14,935 nt of DNA from positions 1 through 14,935 of the forward strand of contig WHHJ01000049.1 in the NCBI GenBank assembly GCA_014872655.1. Reading direction: 5' to 3'. The notes below the pieces were generated by a model. The model was not told the DNA's origin. It saw only the letters and a list, made by a program, of their open reading frames with translations, and ran no database searches. Positions 6,253 through 12,769 of the stretch are shown here, piece by piece (position 1 is the stretch's first letter; each line of letters begins with the position of its first letter). Origin of the DNA: Clostridia bacterium (lineage in GTDB: Bacteria; Bacillota; Clostridia; Oscillospirales; UBA644). A program made the translations under genes and the position numbers.

Positions 6253-8803
6253 CCGAAATAAAAAAGCAGTTAAGCGAGTAGAAAAGGGAATGATGAAAGC
6301 AAACCGTATTCGTAACCTGTTTGCGGTGTTTGCGATCGTTCTCACTACATTTATGATTACTACCGTGTTTAGTTTGGGCATTAACTATATGGAAAATATG
6401 AAGTTAATGCAGGTGCGTACCGCAGGCACGACCGCTAATGCTTCCCTTGCGATGCCGACAGAAAAGCAGGAACAGCAGATTAAGAATTTGGAATATGTTA
6501 AAACCGTCGGTACGCAGTATATGGTCGGCTCGGTTGCCGAGAAGAACGATGAGGGGCGTGATCTTTCTATCGCACTTTCGTATTACGACACTACTGAATG
6601 GGATAAACACTATAAAGAAACAATCAAAGATATAGAAGGGAAATATCCCTCAAATGAAAATGAAATTATGCTGTCAAAGGATGCTCTTTCACAGCTTGGA
6701 ATGAAAGAGCCGAAGCTGAATATGGAAATCCCTCTGTCCTATTATGATAAAAACGGTCAGCAGGAAAAAAATTTCACTTTAAGCGGATGGTTTCATTCCT
6801 ATACAGGCACGGGAATGGGCTTTGTTTCCGAAGCGTATTGCAAAAATGCAGGCTATACAATGGCAGAGGACGGCGTTCTTTCTTTGTCGTTGAATAAAAT
6901 GCCTGATGATTTTTATCGTATTCAAAAAGATGTGGAGCTTAACGAAAATCAATCTTTCGGCGGTGCGGTTTCCATGAAATCATCAAGCGGTTCAGTGATT
7001 GCAATGGTAATCCTATTGGTATTCTTTATTATTGGCAGCGGGTATCTCCTTATTTACAATGTTTTGTATATATCCATTTCAAATGATACCCGTTTTTACG
7101 GTTTGATGAAAACGCTTGGAACAACGCAAAAACAGATTAAATCACTGGTAAAAAATCAGGCAGTTAAGTTTGCTTGCATTGGTATCCCGATTGGTATTTT
7201 GTTAGCCACCGCTGTTTCCTTTGGAATTGTTCCATTTGTGTTGAACGAGGGTTTTGAACAGGGCAAGTCGATGATGGATGCCGAAGTGTTTTTCCATCCA
7301 TCTATCTATATTTTGTCCGTAATCTTTTCAGCAGTAACCGTTTGGATTGCCTGCAATGCTCCTGCAAAAGCGGCTGCAAAAATTTCGCCAATAGAAGCAT
7401 TGAAGTTTCAGAATTTTGCACCGAAGAAAACAAAAAGCAGAAATTCCACCAATGGTGGCAAGCTGCATGTGATGGCATTTCATAATGTATTCCGTGACAA
7501 AAAGCGTGCTGCCCTTGTGTTTATGTCCTTGTTTATGGGAATTACCATGATTTTAGGCGTAAATGGGGTTATAAGCAGTATGTCGGCTGAGAACTTTATT
7601 AAGGAATATATGGACTATAACTTTGAATACACTGATATTCAGTTTGAGCAGTATGAACAGCTCAATAAAGAAGTACCGCAGTTTGACGAACACTTTGTAG
7701 AACAAATCAAGCAGCTTGACGGTATTAAAAATATAGATGTTCAAAAAACAGTCTGGGCAGGTATTGACTTTAATGAAAACGATTTAGAAGGCTTTATGAA
7801 AATCAAATATGAGGACAGCAAATATAAAGCAAAGGGGCAGTCCTATGAACAGACGATAGAAACACTGAAAGGGTACGCTGAATCTGGTGACTATGGCTGC
7901 TATATTACAACGCTTCCAGACGACAGGGTACTGGAAGAATACAATGCAGAGCATCCTGATACGCCTATTGACATGGAAGCATTTAAGCGTGGCGAAACAG
8001 CGATTGCAGGAAAAGATACCGAATATAACGCTCCTAATACCGCTTTAGTGGGTGAAACATTGACACTAACTGCCGACAGTACAGACGGCAAGGCAACTGA
8101 TTTCAAAATTGGCGGAGCTTTTTACTATGACGATTATGATAATACTCTTTCAGAAGGTATTGGCAGACGCAAAGAAATAAATATGGTGCCAGATGTTATC
8201 TTTGTCAGCGAAGCGGGTATGGAACGCCTGACAAAAGAACCAATAATTTCCGCAATCGGCGTTGACATTAAGAATTTCAACGATTTAGAGCGAATTGACA
8301 GCGAATTACAGGCGATCAACAGTACCTTGACCACATCGGAGTGGCAGCTGAAATCTTCCGTGAATCAGAAAGAACTATATAACCAGATGAACTACTCTTT
8401 GAGCTTGCTGGGAAACGGTGCTGCAATTCTGCTCATTGTCATCGGCTTGATTAACTTTGTAAATGTTATGTTGACGGGTGTGGTGGCAAGGAAAAATGAA
8501 TTTGCCATTATGGAAAGTATCGGAACAACGAAAAAGCAGATCAGGAAGATATTGACCTTAGAAGGCGGTATTTATGCTCTGATTTCTACTCTGCTGATTA
8601 TGACTTTTGGTAATGCGTTCCTAATGTTGGTGGCAGATGCAGTTCCGCATATGGCAAACTATGCAGTATTTAAATACCCTGTTGCACTTGTCATCGGTTT
8701 GATCGCAGCAATCTTTGTAATTTGCTTAAGCGTTCCTGCCATTGTTTACAAGGCAACTTCTGATGAAACGGTCATTGAAAGACTGCACAATTTTGATAGT
8801 TAA
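6242..8803 (+). CDS. FtsX-type ABC transporter permease, 8 predicted TM helices
   Basis: 853 residues from the ATG at 6242 (GGGAGGTG at 6227-6234), overlapping the ATPase gene; longer in-frame starts lie deep in that gene. It is a duplicated MacB/FtsX layout: TM1 (~26-48), external domain (~49-248), FtsX helices TM2-4 (~250-275, 309-335, 352-373), then TM5 (~422-446), a larger external domain (~447-715), and TM6-8 (~718-745, 774-800, 811-836). Both FtsX units carry the conserved stretch after the first helix (Y-G-L-M-K-T-L-G-T-T-Q-K-Q-I and F-A-I-M-E-S-I-G-T-T-K-K-Q-I). Classical BceB permeases have 10 helices and a different layout, so this is a related peptide-exporter class rather than strict Bce. 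TM positions are estimates by eye. Confidence 0.92.
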   Translation: MHANRNKKAVKRVEKGMMKANRIRNLFAVFAIVLTTFMITTVFSLGINYMENMKLMQVRTAGTTANASLAMPTEKQEQQIKNLEYVKTVGTQYMVGSVAEKNDEGRDLSIALSYYDTTEWDKHYKETIKDIEGKYPSNENEIMLSKDALSQLGMKEPKLNMEIPLSYYDKNGQQEKNFTLSGWFHSYTGTGMGFVSEAYCKNAGYTMAEDGVLSLSLNKMPDDFYRIQKDVELNENQSFGGAVSMKSSSGSVIAMVILLVFFIIGSGYLLIYNVLYISISNDTRFYGLMKTLGTTQKQIKSLVKNQAVKFACIGIPIGILLATAVSFGIVPFVLNEGFEQGKSMMDAEVFFHPSIYILSVIFSAVTVWIACNAPAKAAAKISPIEALKFQNFAPKKTKSRNSTNGGKLHVMAFHNVFRDKKRAALVFMSLFMGITMILGVNGVISSMSAENFIKEYMDYNFEYTDIQFEQYEQLNKEVPQFDEHFVEQIKQLDGIKNIDVQKTVWAGIDFNENDLEGFMKIKYEDSKYKAKGQSYEQTIETLKGYAESGDYGCYITTLPDDRVLEEYNAEHPDTPIDMEAFKRGETAIAGKDTEYNAPNTALVGETLTLTADSTDGKATDFKIGGAFYYDDYDNTLSEGIGRRKEINMVPDVIFVSEAGMERLTKEPIISAIGVDIKNFNDLERIDSELQAINSTLTTSEWQLKSSVNQKELYNQMNYSLSLLGNGAAILLIVIGLINFVNVMLTGVVARKNEFAIMESIGTTKKQIRKILTLEGGIYALISTLLIMTFGNAFLMLVADAVPHMANYAVFKYPVALVIGLIAAIFVICLSVPAIVYKATSDETVIERLHNFDS

Positions 8804-8819
8804 ATGAGGTTGTGGGACG

Positions 8820-8838
8820 GACGCAGCATTGCTGCGTC
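8820..8838 (+). other. Intercistronic hairpin between permease and response-regulator genes
   Basis: GACGCAGC (8820-8827), ATT loop, GCTGCGTC (8831-8838): a perfect 8-bp GC-rich stem 16 bases after the permease stop. The following TGTTCC is not a proper U-tract, so it is more likely an mRNA-stability or attenuation element that lowers regulator expression relative to the transporter than a full terminator. Confidence 0.55.
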
Positions 8839-8885
8839 TGTTCCTGCAATTTTGTATATTGAGGAAGGTGGTGCGTTTTGCGGCT

Positions 8886-9551
8886 ATGGCAAATATTTTT
8901 CTACTTGAAGATGACAAAATTCTGAGCAAGGGTATTTCTATCGCCCTAAAAAAAGACGAGCATATGGTCACAGCAGTCTATGGGTATTTGGAAGCATTGA
9001 AGCAATACCAAAAACAAAAGTATGATTTGTTTCTGCTTGATATTAACCTGCCTGACGGCAATGGTTTGGAATTTTGTGAAAAAATTCGTGAAACATCGGA
9101 AACACCCGTATTATTTCTAACTGCTAATGATACGGAAGAAGATATGTTGGAAGGGTTTGGCGTGGGTTGTGATGATTATATATCAAAGCCTTTTTCTATC
9201 GAAGTTTTACGGAAAAAAGTATTGGCAGTTCTAAAACGAAGTGGCGTAGGAAAATTTCGTATGAAATACAGAGATTTAGAGTTAGATAAAGAAAAGTGTC
9301 TTGTTTTGATGAAGGGACAGGAAATACATTTGACCTCAACAGAATACAAATTGCTCCTTTATCTAATGGAAAACAGGGGAAGGGTTGTTACAAAGGCAAT
9401 GCTTTTGGAACAGCTTTGGGATATAGATGGAAACTTTGTTGATGATAATACCGTGCGTGTGAATATTAAGCGGCTAAGGCAGAAACTGAATGATGAAAAG
9501 CAGGAATACATTGTAACAGTTTTTGGCATGGGCTACTCTTTTGGAGAATGA
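8886..9551 (+). CDS. OmpR/PhoB-family response regulator
   Basis: 221 residues. The receiver domain has acidic residues E8/D9, phospho-acceptor Asp52 (L-L-D-I-N-L-P-D), Thr79 and Lys101 (K-P-F). The C-terminal winged helix (~125-220) has L-T-S-T-E-Y-K-L-L-L-Y-L-M and V-R-V-N-I-K-R-L-R-Q-K-L, ending V-F-G-M-G-Y-S-F. The ATG at 8886 is chosen because receiver domains begin M-x-x-I-F-L-L-E-D, but the best ribosome site (AGGAAGG, 8862-8868) is 17 bases away; in-frame GTG codons at 8868 and 8871 are too close to it. Translation may be weak or coupled. It pairs with the kinase that overlaps or abuts its stop, and probably activates the operon through the direct repeat near 5500. Confidence 0.93.
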   Translation: MANIFLLEDDKILSKGISIALKKDEHMVTAVYGYLEALKQYQKQKYDLFLLDINLPDGNGLEFCEKIRETSETPVLFLTANDTEEDMLEGFGVGCDDYISKPFSIEVLRKKVLAVLKRSGVGKFRMKYRDLELDKEKCLVLMKGQEIHLTSTEYKLLLYLMENRGRVVTKAMLLEQLWDIDGNFVDDNTVRVNIKRLRQKLNDEKQEYIVTVFGMGYSFGE

Positions 9552-9553
9552 CG

Positions 9554-10570
9554 ATGAAGCATTTTGTGATTTATAGAAAACTGATTTTAATTATAGGTAC
9601 TGCTACGGCGGTGGTATCTGTTGGTGTGTTCTTTTTTATGGAGGACATCCTTTTCCGTACGCTTTTTATCTCTTTTGCATTTGTATTTTTTGGGGGTTTG
9701 TTGTTCCTGCTGGACTTTCTGCACAACCGCTATAATGATAATCTGTTAGAGGAGATTACGCTGCTCATTGAAGCATTGGTAGAACAGCAGGAACGGACGG
9801 TCTTTTCAGAAGCTGAGGATACCCTGACCGCACGGCTGCAGCATCAACTTCTAAAACTCCGCAATATTTTAAAGGCACAGAATCAAATGCTGACACAGGA
9901 GAAAGAACAGATTAAAACTTTAATCTCCGATATTTCGCATCAAATTAAAACGCCCGTAGCAGCGGCAAACACCTTTGCACAGTTATTAGGTGATACAGGG
10001 TTATCCGATGAGGAGAGAAGGGAATATATTGCCACCTTGCAGATGTCCCTTGAAAAGCTGACTTTTTTGACAAACAGTTTGATTAAAATGTCCCGTTTGG
10101 AAAGTGGCATTATCCGATTAAAACCTGAACAAAGCAGTTTAAATGATATTGTTATGCAAGCGGTAAAAACGGTTTATGCCAAAGCAAGGGATAAAAATAT
10201 TACGATTACCTTTGATTGTGGGCAGACCTTTGAAGCCCTGCTTGATTTTAACTGGACGGCAGAAGCTGTTACCAATGTACTTGACAATGCTGTGAAATAT
10301 ACACCAAGCGGAGGAGTTGTGGACTTGAAAATCACCGAATATCCATCGTATTTGCGATTGGATGTATCCGATAACGGAATTGGCATTCCTGAAGAAGAAC
10401 AGGCAAAAATCTTCGGCAGATTTTACCGTGGAAAGCAGTCAGCAGGAGTTGACGGTGTAGGGATCGGTTTATATCTTACCCGTGATATTGTGAATAAGCA
10501 GAACGGGTATATCAAGGTAGCATCCGATGAAAAAGGTACGATATTTTCTTTATTCTTGAAAAAAGTTTAG
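9554..10570 (+). CDS. Sensor histidine kinase, intramembrane-sensing type
   Basis: 338 residues from the ATG at 9554, 7 bases after GGAG (9543-9546). The ATG at 9548, which overlaps the regulator's TGA, is only 1 base from that site, so it is less likely. Two helices (~8-29 and ~33-56) are joined by only a few residues (M-E-D-I-L-F-R), leaving almost no extracellular sensor. HisKA follows with H129 in S-D-I-S-H-Q-I-K-T-P, then N-box N-V-L-D-N-A-V-K-Y (241-249), G1 D-N-G-I-G-I-P (273-279), F-box I-F-G-R-F-Y, and G2 G-V-G-I-G-L-Y (301-307). Short-loop kinases of the BceS type usually sense peptide stress through their partner ABC permease. The gene order ABC-RR-HK supports that here; it is an inference. 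Confidence 0.93.
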   Translation: MKHFVIYRKLILIIGTATAVVSVGVFFFMEDILFRTLFISFAFVFFGGLLFLLDFLHNRYNDNLLEEITLLIEALVEQQERTVFSEAEDTLTARLQHQLLKLRNILKAQNQMLTQEKEQIKTLISDISHQIKTPVAAANTFAQLLGDTGLSDEERREYIATLQMSLEKLTFLTNSLIKMSRLESGIIRLKPEQSSLNDIVMQAVKTVYAKARDKNITITFDCGQTFEALLDFNWTAEAVTNVLDNAVKYTPSGGVVDLKITEYPSYLRLDVSDNGIGIPEEEQAKIFGRFYRGKQSAGVDGVGIGLYLTRDIVNKQNGYIKVASDEKGTIFSLFLKKV

Positions 10571-10674
10571 AGAATAATAGTAATTCCAGATAAGTGTACG
10601 ATATGAATTTGTCAAGATAGTAAATATAAAATAGAAAGATTAAATAAAACATGATAAATGGAGATGGATAATTT

Positions 10675-10845
10675 ATGATTTCAGAATGGATAATTTGCCC
10701 GATTTGTGGCAACAAAACCCGTGATAGAGTTAGAGAAGATACTGTTTTAAAGAATTATCCTCTTTACTGTCCGAAATGTAAGAAAGAAACTTTAATAAAT
10801 GCAAAGAAATTACATATAACCGTCATCAAAGAGCCAGACGCATAG
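10675..10845 (+). CDS. Cysteine-rich KTR-domain protein, copy 2 (C-terminally shortened)
   Basis: 56 residues, clearly homologous to the protein at 3146-3340: C8-x2-C11 in C-P-I-C-G-N-K-T-R, C32-x2-C35 in Y-C-P-K-C, then T-V-I-K-E-P-D-A. It stops at TAG (10843-10845) where copy 1 reads CAG, so it lacks the last residues (Q-T-Q-S-R) that copy 1 has; one base change explains this. Ribosome site is modest (TGGAGATGG at 10659-10667). A weak promoter may exist (TTGTCA 10609-10614, TAGAAA 10632-10637). The 104-bp gap after the kinase gene shows no terminator, so read-through from that operon is possible. Confidence 0.82.
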   Translation: MISEWIICPICGNKTRDRVREDTVLKNYPLYCPKCKKETLINAKKLHITVIKEPDA

Positions 10846-10892
10846 ACGCAGAGCCGATGAACTTGTGAGATAACCTCATAAGTCATCGGCTC
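10675..10892 (+). repeat. KTR gene-terminator unit, copy 2 of a direct repeat
   Basis: Second copy of the unit at 3146-3371, same orientation. The 44-base block 10820-10863 matches 3300-3343 except C-to-T at 10843. The hairpin loop sequences differ, so the two copies are not a very recent exact duplication across their whole length. Confidence 0.8.
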
Positions 10893-10899
10893 TTTTTTT
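10851..10899 (+). terminator. Rho-independent terminator after KTR copy 2
   Basis: Stem 10851-10864 (GAGCCGATGAACTT) with 10880-10892 (AAGTCATCGGCTC), one bulged A, 15-base loop, then seven Ts. A stronger U-tract than copy 1's terminator. Confidence 0.88.
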
Positions 10900-10984
10900 A
10901 CATGAATATAGAATTTGACAAGTCCGCCAAATAAAAAAAACGGTGTTTTGGTGGGCAATTTTGTCATGCTCAGATGGCTATTTT

Positions 10985-11020
10985 ATCCCTCCAGACCTGT
11001 TTCAAGTTTGGAGGGATTTC
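10985..11020 (+). terminator. Hairpin, possible weak terminator
   Basis: Stem ATCCCTCCA (10985-10993) with TGGAGGGAT (11009-11017), 15-base loop, then TTCTTATG. The stem is strong but the U-tract short. First of four hairpins in the ~440-bp gene-free stretch before the sigma gene. Confidence 0.5.
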
Positions 11021-11046
11021 TTATGTGTTGGTCTGATAACACTGTG

Positions 11047-11066
11047 CTGCTGATTTTAAGCAGCAG
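11047..11066 (+). other. Small hairpin in the sigma-gene leader region
   Basis: CTGCTG (11047-11052) with CAGCAG (11061-11066), 8-base loop, followed by TTATTTAC. Could be a weak terminator or part of a folded leader. Confidence 0.35.
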
Positions 11067-11087
11067 TTATTTACATACCGTTCGATA

Positions 11088-11123
11088 GAGATGAGAATAA
11101 TCTGTTAAAAAAATTCTTATCTC
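11088..11123. repeat. Inverted repeat upstream of the sigma gene
   Basis: GAGATGAGAAT (11088-11098) and ATTCTTATCTC (11113-11123) are complementary except for one G-T position, separated by 14 bases ending in an A-run. No U-tract follows on the plus strand. It could be an operator or an RNA hairpin. Confidence 0.5.
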
Positions 11124-11166
11124 CATTTGGGGAAATTATGTTCCAAAAGTAGATGTTAAATATCTA

Positions 11167-11229
11167 TATAATAGAATTGTTATTTCTTATAACCGTAAGG
11201 GTTTGACAGCCTTTGCGGTTTTTCTTTTG
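11167..11229 (+). promoter_or_regulatory. TATAAT box followed by a leader terminator/attenuator
   Basis: TATAAT at 11167-11172 (no good -35) is followed within 20 bp by a hairpin: AACCG(T)AAGG (11191-11200) with CCTT(TG)CGGTT (11210-11220), then TTTTCTTTT. A promoter running straight into a terminator ~100 bp before a coding start is the layout of an attenuator controlling the sigma gene. Confidence 0.5.
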
Positions 11230-11289
11230 TCGTTTTTTGTTGAATTAAGTCGTAAGCCTGTTTGTAGCGTAGGGTGTCGTTCACCGCCG

Positions 11290-11321
11290 ATCAATCTGAA
11301 ATTTCAAAAATTCAGATTGAT
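11290..11321 (+). promoter_or_regulatory. Stem-loop touching the sigma-gene ribosome site
   Basis: Perfect 11-bp stem ATCAATCTGAA (11290-11300) with TTCAGATTGAT (11311-11321), 10-base loop. The Shine-Dalgarno GGAGG starts 2 bases later (11323-11327). As RNA it could limit or steer ribosome access; as DNA it could be an operator. Confidence 0.5.
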
Positions 11322-11335
11322 TGGAGGAACAAAGA

Positions 11336-11812
11336 ATGAATGAAAAACATCCTAACCGAAAAAAGGACAAGCATAACCCTTATACGCTGATGATTGTAGA
11401 GGGCAGATATTACCTCTCTTTTAAAGATGGGCGGGGTGTTATGCAAAATATTGAAATAGAGAAAGTGCTGTATGACCTGTTTAACCGTTTTGAGCTTGAG
11501 GATATTTCCTATCTTAATCGGGTGAGCAGGCACATTGAACACTCCGAGTTGACAGAAAACTCCTTGAATGACCGAGTTTTTTATAAGGAAGAAAGTCTTG
11601 AGGAAACCGTTTCAAGGTGCATCGAATACGAACTGCTACATAAGGCAATATCAAAACTGCCCGAAACACAAAGACGCAGGCTGCTGTTGTACTTTTTCGG
11701 AGAGTTGTCCTATGAGCAGATTGCCAAGTTGGAGGGATGCACCAAAATGGCGGTTAAAGGAAGCGTTGACATTGCACTAAAGAAGTTAAAAAAACTTTTT
11801 GAAAAATTTTAA
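11336..11812 (+). CDS. Sigma-70-family RNA polymerase sigma factor of the mobile-element type
   Basis: 158 residues from the ATG at 11336 (GGAGG 8 bases upstream); the TTG at 11321 precedes the ribosome site and is rejected. The C-terminal ~60 residues form a sigma region 4 helix-turn-helix: A-I-S-K-L-P-E-T-Q-R-R-R-L-L-L-Y, then L-S-Y-E-Q-I-A-K-L-E-G-C-T-K-M-A-V-K. There is no clear region 2; the N-terminal part (Y-Y-L-S-F-K-D-G-R-G, then an acidic linker) is characteristic of small sigma-like proteins in conjugative transposons, which sit where Orf7 does in Tn916 and promote expression of transfer or excision genes. The target promoters are not known. The gene has a terminator 30 bp after its stop. 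Confidence 0.9.
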   Translation: MNEKHPNRKKDKHNPYTLMIVEGRYYLSFKDGRGVMQNIEIEKVLYDLFNRFELEDISYLNRVSRHIEHSELTENSLNDRVFYKEESLEETVSRCIEYELLHKAISKLPETQRRRLLLYFFGELSYEQIAKLEGCTKMAVKGSVDIALKKLKKLFEKF

Positions 11813-11843
11813 TTTTAGCCTATACGAAACCGCTTTTAAGTGA

Positions 11844-11890
11844 GCAAACAGGTGAGAGGGATTAAATTCCTTCCACCTGTTTTGCTTTGT
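11844..11890 (+). terminator. Terminator after the sigma gene
   Basis: GCAAACAGGTG (11844-11854) with CACCTGTTTTGC (11874-11885), one bulged T, 19-base loop, then TTTGTG. A strong stem whose right arm includes TTTT. Confidence 0.7.
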
Positions 11891-11912
11891 GTGGCGAAAA
11901 CGGGAGTGATCC

Positions 11913-12095
11913 TTGACAACCGAATATCCATTCGCCAAATACTTCCTCTTTGTGATTGTGATGAGCATAAGCGTGTGCAGCGGTACGCCAAGACCTGTTA
12001 AGAAGCAGCGAGCGATGAAAGGGGGTGATCTCATTCATTACCGACTGAAAATATCGGATTGCTTCCGATTTCGCCATAACCCACAAAGAGAATAA
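11913..12095 (+). CDS. Possible small membrane protein, TTG start
   Basis: 60 residues from TTG at 11913, with GGGAGTG (11902-11908) at a suitable distance. One hydrophobic segment (Y-F-L-F-V-I-V-M-S-I-S-V) followed by a basic tail (R-P-V-K-K-Q-R). No family recognised. The non-ATG start and competing frames in this stretch make it doubtful. Confidence 0.25.
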   Translation: MTTEYPFAKYFLFVIVMSISVCSGTPRPVKKQRAMKGGDLIHYRLKISDCFRFRHNPQRE

Positions 12096-12349
12096 TGGTA
12101 CTCCCGTCCAGTCACAGTCCGAGCGTGATAAAACCGTCGCAGGCAATGAGGGCGGCTCTGGCAGACCGTCAGTTGGGGTGGAACTCCCGTGGCGTCAGTT
12201 CGCTGCTGACCGTTTGGCGACTTCCCATAGCATTTCGGGGTGTCGAGGACAAATTGAAATGCTCCTATCATAAAGCCAGATAAAAGGTAGTCATAGGAAC
12301 AGAGATTTTGCTTATACTCTCCCGACCTTAAATACTTCCTTTTGTTTGG

Positions 12350-12379
12350 CTGCCTACATAGGCAGAACATACCTGCCTA
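12350..12379 (+). promoter_or_regulatory. Palindrome plus half-site in the mazF leader
   Basis: CTGCCTA (12350-12356), CA, TAGGCAG (12359-12365) is a perfect 7-bp dyad; CTGCCTA repeats at 12373-12379. It lies 25-54 bp before the MazF start. The dyad centre reads TACAT (12355-12359), the RNA target reported for Bacillus- and Staphylococcus-type MazF. Could be an operator or an mRNA cleavage site. Confidence 0.5.
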
Positions 12380-12403
12380 AATAAATCTGGGAGGTCAAAC
12401 ATA

Positions 12404-12769
12404 ATGGAAAGAAAAATCAAGCGTGGAGATATTTACTACGCAAATCTAAATCCTGTTATCGGCTCGGAGCAAGGCGGAACAAGACCTGTACTTATCATTT
12501 CAAACGATGTCGGCAATAAGCATAGCCCTACGGTCATTGTCGCACCCATCACAAGCCGAATACACACTAAAGCAAAATTGCCGACACACACTTTAATCAA
12601 TGATTTTGAAGGTTTGGATAAGAACTCAATTATCCTGTTTGAACAAATCCGCACCATAGACAAACAACGCCTGCGTAAATATGTTGGTATGCTATCCACA
12701 GTCATAATGGCAAGAGCCGATAAAGCTCTTGCCATTAGTATTTCTTTGAGGGAGGTCAATAATGAATGA
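12404..12769 (+). CDS. MazF/PemK-family endoribonuclease toxin
   Basis: 121 residues, full family length. Very close in motif to Bacillus subtilis MazF (EndoA): R-G-D-I-Y-Y-A-N-L-N-P-V-I-G-S-E-Q-G-G near the N-terminus, catalytic pair Arg27 (G-G-T-R-P) and Thr50 (A-P-I-T-S) matching R25/T48 of EndoA, and E-Q-I-R-T-I-D-K-Q-R-L. It should be an active single-strand RNase, probably UACAU-specific by similarity. GGGAGG at 12389-12394 precedes the ATG. No MazE-like ribbon-helix-helix antitoxin is encoded upstream as usual; the only partner is a 45-residue ORF overlapping its 3' end by 8 bp. In an element this could act in maintenance, or its control may come from the host's antitoxin. Confidence 0.92.
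   Translation: MERKIKRGDIYYANLNPVIGSEQGGTRPVLIISNDVGNKHSPTVIVAPITSRIHTKAKLPTHTLINDFEGLDKNSIILFEQIRTIDKQRLRKYVGMLSTVIMARADKALAISISLREVNNE

Larger units (their letters stand above)
11886..12403. other. GC-richer stretch without a convincing gene
   Basis: About 500 bp between the sigma terminator and the MazF gene. The middle (roughly 12095-12260) is visibly GC-richer than the flanking cargo. All frames have short open stretches on both strands; the longest lack a good start or recognisable motif. One plus-strand frame is open from ~12046 to 12273 without an ATG. It may be a decayed gene, a structured RNA, or a DNA site such as a transfer or recombination accessory region. TATACT at 12313-12318 is a candidate -10 for mazF. 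Confidence 0.4.

Noticed and set aside
10764..10967. Minus-strand ORF across the KTR copy 2 terminator
   Set aside because: It runs through the antisense of a conserved KTR gene and its hairpin; no ribosome site.
12046..12273. Plus-strand open frame without ATG, overlapping the end of the TTG ORF
   Set aside because: No usable start codon near its beginning; joining it to the 11913 ORF would need a frameshift for which there is no signal. Kept only as part of the unexplained region.
11862..12370. Minus-strand ORFs in the GC-richer stretch (about 94 and 110 residues)
   Set aside because: They overlap each other in different frames, have no recognised motif and no good start signals; chance open frames are common in GC-rich sequence.
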